A DNA stretch of 9,118 bases, taken from assembly GCA_964405665.1 (NCBI GenBank), contig CAYOOT010000092.1, forward strand, positions 1 through 9,118, in the 5' to 3' direction. This document shows, piece after piece, positions 5,821-9,118 of this stretch; the first letter of the stretch is position 1; every line of letters starts with the position of its first letter. A program made the translations under genes and the position numbers. This stretch comes from CAYOOT01 sp964405665. GTDB lineage: Bacteria; Bdellovibrionota_C; UBA2361; SZUA-149; CAZDWZ01. The notes beneath the pieces were generated by a model, which searched no databases, was not told the origin of the DNA, and saw only the letters and a program-made list of their open reading frames with translations.

Positions 5821-6843
5821 TTATTTATTAGCTGGGGGGAGTCTACTTACTGTTTGTGCAATCACTGTCGGTATTCCATTTCCCAATCGCATCGTTTCTC
5901 CAATCTTGCCGGGAATAAAGCTGAGCGGACCGCTTGCTATTTTTGTCAGCAAGATTCCTATATCTTCATTATTAACCCGGTGAGAATATTCCTCAAAATC
6001 AGACTCTTCTTCTGCAAGTGGACTTTGTATTTCTAAAAATAATTCTGCTCCCTGCCAGCCAAGTTTAATTGGCTGATCGATAAAAGTAACAGGAGTATTT
6101 ATTTCAACCAGAGAAAATAATTGTTCAATGTCTTCGGGATACATTCTTATACAACCATGAGTCACGCGCATTCCTATTCCATATTCCTTACGTTCATCTG
6201 TGCCATGAATAAGATAATGAGGCAGAGCAAGACTAAGTGCATAATGCCCTAAGGGATTACTGGGATCACCTCCGGGAATGACTTTTTGTAAATATTCTCC
6301 TTCTGCAGCATGCTCTGCCCGGATAGATTCCGGTGGATACCATGCCGGCTCTTTTTCTTTTGCAATAATTCTGGTTTTTCCTAAGGGAGATTTCCAATCC
6401 ATACGACCAATACTTATCGGATAAGTATAAACTCGGCGAGCCAGACCTGGTTCTTCTTTCGGAAAATAATAAAGTCTTAGCTCCGCTAAGTTAAGTACAA
6501 TTCCGTCTTTTGGAGCATCAGGCAGAATAAATTGTCCCGGCAAAAGGATTTTTCTTCCTTCTCCTGGAACCCAACGATCAACATTGGGATTTACTTGAAT
6601 TAACTCTTCATAACCAAAATCAAATCGTCTTGCTATATCGAGCAAGGTATCTTCCTTATTTGTAAAAACGTAACTTAACTCTCCGATTACTGAATATCTA
6701 GAATCGGAAGGAATTAAATATGAGGCCGCTAGCGCATCAGAAGAAATCAAAAATAAAATTAAAAGTATAAATACTTTTTTTGCTGATCTATTTTCTGGTT
6801 TTGCGTAATGATGATTTTTGAAAGAAAATTTAAGCAAAACCAT
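5821..6843 (-). CDS. Periplasmic L,D-transpeptidase with LysM domain (ErfK/YbiS type)
   Basis: This protein of 340 residues starts with a basic N-region of about 23 residues, then a hydrophobic stretch (24-36) and a signal-peptidase site (ALA at 37-39). A LysM-type murein-binding module covers about 55-105, with a VNPNVDRWVPGEGRKILLPGQ-like motif. The YkuD catalytic domain covers about 112-258: His213 in LIHGT, and THGCIRM (228-234) with the nucleophile Cys231. The order LysM then YkuD matches the E. coli ErfK/YbiS/YcfS group, which attaches Braun lipoprotein to diaminopimelate in murein. A Braun-type lipoprotein gene lies immediately upstream in divergent orientation, which supports the same role here. 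About 80 residues follow the catalytic domain, partly acidic and of unknown function. The ATG at 6843 has no visible ribosome site, but no internal ATG comes before the signal peptide. The gene ends 2 bp from the insertion element and appears intact. Confidence 0.88.
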   Translation of the reverse strand: MVLLKFSFKNHHYAKPENRSAKKVFILLILFLISSDALAASYLIPSDSRYSVIGELSYVFTNKEDTLLDIARRFDFGYEELIQVNPNVDRWVPGEGRKILLPGQFILPDAPKDGIVLNLAELRLYYFPKEEPGLARRVYTYPISIGRMDWKSPLGKTRIIAKEKEPAWYPPESIRAEHAAEGEYLQKVIPGGDPSNPLGHYALSLALPHYLIHGTDERKEYGIGMRVTHGCIRMYPEDIEQLFSLVEINTPVTFIDQPIKLGWQGAELFLEIQSPLAEEESDFEEYSHRVNNEDIGILLTKIASGPLSFIPGKIGETMRLGNGIPTVIAQTVSRLPPANK

Positions 6844-6952
6844 ATATAAAGTAAATTATTATTACTTATTCCAATTTGTTTCTACCAATTAATACAAGCT
6901 GAGCTTTAATATTACTCTTAATGCAATTGTTAAATCAATATAACAAAGATTT

Positions 6953-6980
6953 TCATAATATTATGATGAATCTCATAATT
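6953..6980. promoter_or_regulatory. Candidate operator: palindrome plus third half-site
   Basis: TCATAATATTATGA (6953-6966) is a perfect 14-bp palindrome. Its TCATAAT half occurs again at 6973-6979, exactly 20 bp from the first, about two helical turns. The site lies in the 268-bp divergent region between the L,D-transpeptidase and the lipoprotein gene, where a shared regulator could bind. The sequence is all A/T except for one pair, so chance is possible. Confidence 0.35.
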
Positions 6981-7052
6981 GTAAAAATATGGATAGTAGA
7001 AACTGCTCTGCATAAAGTAAGTGCTTTGATTGTTTCGTCTGCTTAAATTCGT

Positions 7053-7080
7053 TTGAAGAAACATTTTTTTGTCTTACATA
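7053..7080 (+). promoter_or_regulatory. Possible sigma-70 promoter of the lipoprotein gene
   Basis: TTGAAG (7053-7058) and TACATA (7075-7080) are spaced by 16 bp and lie 31 bp before the lipoprotein ATG, which would give a leader of about 25 nt. The match is only partial and the call rests on position and spacing. Confidence 0.3.
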
Positions 7081-7111
7081 GGAAACTATTTAACAATATA
7101 AAGGAGGAATT

Positions 7112-7372
7112 ATGAGTTTAGTAAAAATAATAAAAGGTTTCGGTGTATTTGCTATTTGTGCAACATCAGTTGGCTGCAGCTGTGCCAAAAAAGCAGATCT
7201 TGATGATCTGCGATCGGATCTTAAACAAGAAATCAAAGTGGTATCAGATCAAGTAGCTGAAGTTTCAATAAATTCTGAGCAGACTAGGCATATTGCTGAA
7301 GAAGCAAATAAACGTTCACAAAGAACAGAAGAAGCTGTGAACCGTGGATTCAAGAAATCAATGCGTAAATAA
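7112..7372 (+). CDS. lpp: Braun-type murein lipoprotein (Lpp/OprI family)
   Basis: This protein of 86 residues has a signal peptide ending in a lipobox (SVGC, lipidated Cys at 22) and then CSCAKKADLDDLRSDL, which mirrors the start of mature E. coli Lpp. The mature part is a continuous helix with a heptad pattern suited to a trimeric coiled coil and ends KSMRK. The terminal lysine is the residue that L,D-transpeptidases join to murein in E. coli Lpp (which ends YRK). The mature length is 65 residues against 58 in E. coli, a difference of exactly one heptad. A second cysteine at position 24 is unusual. The ribosome site AAGGAGG (7101-7107) is the strongest in the window and an intrinsic terminator follows directly, as expected for an abundant protein. 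The gene stands next to a divergent LysM-YkuD transpeptidase, its likely attaching enzyme. It should sit in the outer membrane facing the periplasm. Confidence 0.85.
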   Translation: MSLVKIIKGFGVFAICATSVGCSCAKKADLDDLRSDLKQEIKVVSDQVAEVSINSEQTRHIAEEANKRSQRTEEAVNRGFKKSMRK

Positions 7373-7380
7373 GGCAAACC

Positions 7381-7412
7381 AAAGCTGCTCCGAATAAATT
7401 CGGGGCAGTTTA
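7381..7412 (+). terminator. Intrinsic terminator of the lipoprotein gene
   Basis: CTGCTCCGAA (7385-7394) and TTCGGGGCAG (7399-7408) form a ten-pair stem with one G-U pair around a four-base TAAA loop, followed by TTTATATAA. A-rich bases before the stem extend the pairing. It starts 9 bp after the lipoprotein stop codon. Confidence 0.85.
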
Positions 7413-7442
7413 TATAAGACTATTCAGTCAGTTAGGAATAAT

Positions 7443-7520
7443 ATGGGACATTGGGTTAACAAGTTTATTGAATATTTGCACAAAATTTTTAATCCAAATA
7501 GCTCCTTAAATGCTCATTAG
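7443..7520 (+). CDS. Possible small protein, 25 residues, amphipathic helix
   Basis: An ATG with AGGA 5 nt upstream opens a frame of 25 codons ending in TAG. The product begins MGHWVNKFIEYLHKIF and ends in a polar tail rich in Asn and Ser. In the first 16 residues the hydrophobic positions (W4, V5, F8, I9, L12, I15, F16) follow an i, i+3, i+4 rhythm, giving one greasy face opposite a face with His, Asn, Lys and Glu. Such a peptide could lie on a membrane surface. It lies 31 bp after the lipoprotein terminator, in the 296-bp gap before the M15 peptidase gene, so it needs its own promoter or read-through. I do not recognise a family. A chance frame of this length is common, so confidence is low. 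Confidence 0.25.
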   Translation: MGHWVNKFIEYLHKIFNPNSSLNAH

Positions 7521-7610
7521 CAAAAAAGAAAGAACCCTATAATCTGAAAATAATTTTGAAAAATGTATGAGAGATAGTGGACATTTAAAGAAATAAGCCT
7601 TAACTTTCAC

Positions 7611-7640
7611 TTTAGAAGAGCGTATTATATTAAATATAAT
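7611..7640 (+). promoter_or_regulatory. Possible promoter of the M15 peptidase gene
   Basis: A perfect TATAAT (7635-7640) lies 18 bp after a weak TTTAGA (7611-7616). Transcription would start near 7647, about 20 nt before the ATG. The surrounding sequence is AT-rich, so a perfect -10 match is less telling than usual. Confidence 0.3.
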
Positions 7641-7641
7641 G

Positions 7642-7658
7642 CCTTAGCAAGCATAAGG
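7642..7658 (+). promoter_or_regulatory. Hairpin over the ribosome site of the M15 peptidase gene
   Basis: CCTTA (7642-7646) and TAAGG (7654-7658) pair around a seven-base loop. The right arm contains the AAGGA that serves as the ribosome site 9 nt before the ATG at 7669. If transcription starts upstream of 7642 this fold could limit translation; if it starts near 7647 the fold cannot form. Confidence 0.25.
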
Positions 7659-7668
7659 AATTTTTGGC

Positions 7669-8595
7669 ATGAAATTAATTCTTTTCCATATCGTCATTCT
7701 TTTTTTAGCTACTCTTTCAATAATTACGCCAAAAAAATGTAATGCCGAATCATTTTCTCCCGAGAAAGCTTCGTTTTCTGTAAAAGTAAAAGGAGAAGAA
7801 TTTATCCATAAGATTTCCCCACTCTTTGTTCTTCCAGCAGAGAATATATCTTTTGAATTTACAACTTCCAACATAAAGTGCCTAACAAAATCAGGCTCTC
7901 TTAGTGAAAGTAATGACCATAGTTGTACTTGGCTTGCACCTAGCAACGCTGGAGAATATCAAATAACTCTTCTCGGTCCTCAAGATAGTATTACCTTTCA
8001 TATTTTTGTGATGCTTCCTTTCTCTAAACTTAAAGGTGAGGAATTAAATGGATATCGAATCGGTTCTTATCCTTCTCTGGAGCAAATCAATAATCAGAAA
8101 GCCTATTTACTTCCTCGGGGTTTTATTGAAGTAACCGAAAAAAATAAAGATGTCTTACTTACACCGCATTTTACTTTGGGACAATTTATTTGCAAACAGG
8201 AAGGAAGTTACCCTAAATATATTGTTCTTAGGGAACAGCTTTTACTCAAGCTTGAACACATTCTTGAAGAAATTAACCAAGCCGGCCATAAAATAAATAC
8301 TTTTGTTGTAATGAGCGGTTACAGAACTCCATACTACAATGAGAAGATTGAAAATGTGCGTTATAGCCGACATGTATTTGGTGATGCTGCAGATGTTTAT
8401 TTGCCGCATAGCCTGCCTAAGAAGGATGAGAAACAAGGTAAAAATGAAATAAATTTTCTTTCAAGACTTGTTGAAAAACTTGAAAAAAGATCTTTTTTTA
8501 AACGTTTTATTGGCGGGATGGGCGTCTATAATGCAACTAAAAGTCATCCGCCTTTTCTTCATGTTGATGTTCGTGGTTGGCCGGCTCGCTGGTGA
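7669..8595 (+). CDS. Periplasmic M15-family murein peptidase (YcbK/MepK type) with N-terminal beta domain
   Basis: This protein of 308 residues has a signal peptide with likely cleavage after CNA (residue 26). Residues about 27-117 look like a small beta-sandwich domain (strands ending ...CTWLAPSNAGEYQITL...ITFHIFVMLP). A conserved linker follows (LNGYRIGSYP, LLPRGFIEVT, LTPHFTLGQFICKQ). The catalytic domain covers about 163-308: SGYRTPYYN (216-224), SRHVFGDAADV (233-243) and GGMGVY...FLHVDVRG (282-303). H235, D242 and H298 fit the zinc ligands of M15 peptidases. E. coli MepK, the closest well-known relative, cleaves meso-Dap-meso-Dap (3-3) cross-links made by L,D-transpeptidases; this activity is inferred here. 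Its convergent neighbour encodes an LdtD-like enzyme, echoing the ycbB-ycbK pair of E. coli. The last 59 bp, which encode the third zinc ligand, overlap the end of that gene on the other strand. Confidence 0.85.
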   Translation: MKLILFHIVILFLATLSIITPKKCNAESFSPEKASFSVKVKGEEFIHKISPLFVLPAENISFEFTTSNIKCLTKSGSLSESNDHSCTWLAPSNAGEYQITLLGPQDSITFHIFVMLPFSKLKGEELNGYRIGSYPSLEQINNQKAYLLPRGFIEVTEKNKDVLLTPHFTLGQFICKQEGSYPKYIVLREQLLLKLEHILEEINQAGHKINTFVVMSGYRTPYYNEKIENVRYSRHVFGDAADVYLPHSLPKKDEKQGKNEINFLSRLVEKLEKRSFFKRFIGGMGVYNATKSHPPFLHVDVRGWPARW

Positions 8596-9118
8596 TAAGT
8601 TGGAGTGCTCTGCTCAGTTTTGCATCTCCCCCATAAATATCATTGGCAAAATGTAATAAACTATCTTTGTCTACCCAGGCAGTCCAATAACTCAAATAAA
8701 GAGGAAGTATTTGAGGAAGTCTTAAAAGTCTTGTCTCTCCACTTTTTAATGCATCTTCGATCTCTGCTTTACTCAAAGCATTCCTTAAAAAGGCAAGATT
8801 AGCAAATTCCAATGGATCTTCAATTCGCACGCAACCATGGCTAAAGCCTCTGCGCTCTTTGCCAAAAAGATTTTTTGCCGGAGTTCCATGCAGAAAAACT
8901 CCGTAATGACTTGCAAACTTAAATTTTATTGGTCCGACAGAATTCCCCGGCCCAGGAAGTTGACGAAGTCTATAAGGAAAATTATTAGCACTATATAAAT
9001 TCCAATCACTGGGAGTAGCGATAGGCAATCCTTCTGCTGTAAGAACAATCATTTGGTTCTTTTTGAGATATTGCGCATCTTTTTTTAATAAGGGAAGAAT
9101 TTCTCGCCGAGCAATGCT
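8537..9118 (-). CDS. L,D-transpeptidase, YcbB/LdtD type, C-terminal part (cut by window edge)
   Basis: This frame of 193 residues is open to the right edge, so the N-terminal part is missing. It begins SIARREILPLLKKDAQYLKKN, a segment found inside YcbB-type enzymes, so the Met encoded at 9052 is internal and not the start. The catalytic YkuD motif is HYGVFLHGTP followed by SHGCVRIEDP, with the nucleophile cysteine codon at 8831-8833. The tail then matches the YcbB pattern (ALKSGETRLLRLPQILPLYLSYWTAWVDKD...DIYGGD). LdtD makes 3-3 cross-links in murein in E. coli. The final residues (SEPANHEHQHEEKADDF) lie where the gene overlaps the M15 peptidase on the opposite strand and are not part of the conserved domain. 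The usual binding domain and signal region must lie beyond 9118. Confidence 0.85.
   Translation of the reverse strand, partial: SIARREILPLLKKDAQYLKKNQMIVLTAEGLPIATPSDWNLYSANNFPYRLRQLPGPGNSVGPIKFKFASHYGVFLHGTPAKNLFGKERRGFSHGCVRIEDPLEFANLAFLRNALSKAEIEDALKSGETRLLRLPQILPLYLSYWTAWVDKDSLLHFANDIYGGDAKLSRALQLITSEPANHEHQHEEKADDF

Noticed and set aside
5854..6036. Plus-strand open frame of 60 codons inside the L,D-transpeptidase gene
   Set aside because: It is antisense to a gene with signal peptide, LysM and YkuD motifs, and has no ribosome site or family pattern.
8537..8595. Histidine-rich tail (NHEHQHEE) of the LdtD-like enzyme as a metal-binding motif
   Set aside because: The residues are antisense to conserved codons of the M15 peptidase and are better explained by the overlap than by selection for metal binding.
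8605..8802. Plus-strand open frame of 65 codons downstream of the M15 peptidase
   Set aside because: It is antisense to the conserved C-terminal region of the LdtD-like enzyme, so it is a shadow.
8537..9052. Treating the LdtD-like frame as a complete 171-residue gene starting at 9052
   Set aside because: The frame stays open to the window edge and the residues before that methionine match the interior of YcbB-type enzymes, so it is a truncated view of a longer gene.

Overview
The window is AT-rich DNA from a diderm (Gram-negative) bacterium. A Braun-type lipoprotein with a C-terminal lysine, two L,D-transpeptidases (one of the YcbB/LdtD type) and an M15 murein peptidase of the YcbK/MepK type point to a gammaproteobacterium or a near relative. 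Nothing here fixes the genus; an uncultured or host-associated AT-rich lineage is a guess.

Layout. (1) Positions 1-824, minus strand: the N-terminus of a membrane sensor histidine kinase, cut by the window edge and starting at the stop codon of a RedB-like thioredoxin-fold protein. (2) Positions 1098-2777, plus strand and divergent from region 1: two response regulators in tandem, the first with a degenerate HD-GYP output domain, the second a stand-alone receiver. Together these look like one signalling locus. (3) Positions 2924-4531: a DAO-family FAD-dependent oxidoreductase with an unusual N-terminal extension of about 100 residues. (4) Positions 4518-5818: an insertion element carrying a Y1 (HUH) transposase. 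It has 17-bp perfect terminal inverted repeats and a duplicated left end of about 58 bp. It fills the whole gap between the oxidoreductase and the next gene, and its outer repeat supplies the oxidoreductase stop codon. (5) Positions 5821-9118: an envelope and peptidoglycan cluster. In order: a LysM-YkuD L,D-transpeptidase (minus), a Braun-type lipoprotein (plus) with a clear intrinsic terminator, a possible 25-residue amphipathic peptide (plus), a periplasmic M15 peptidase (plus), and the C-terminal part of an LdtD-like L,D-transpeptidase (minus, running off the window). The last two genes overlap tail to tail by 59 bp.

How the genes may work together. Region 5 holds proteins for making and editing L,D-transpeptidase bonds: an enzyme that could attach the lipoprotein to murein, the lipoprotein itself, an enzyme that could form 3-3 cross-links, and a peptidase whose E. 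coli counterpart cleaves those links. Each family is known. The compact grouping with divergent and convergent arrangements is the most coherent system in the window. The functional links are inferred from family knowledge and gene order, not shown by the sequence.
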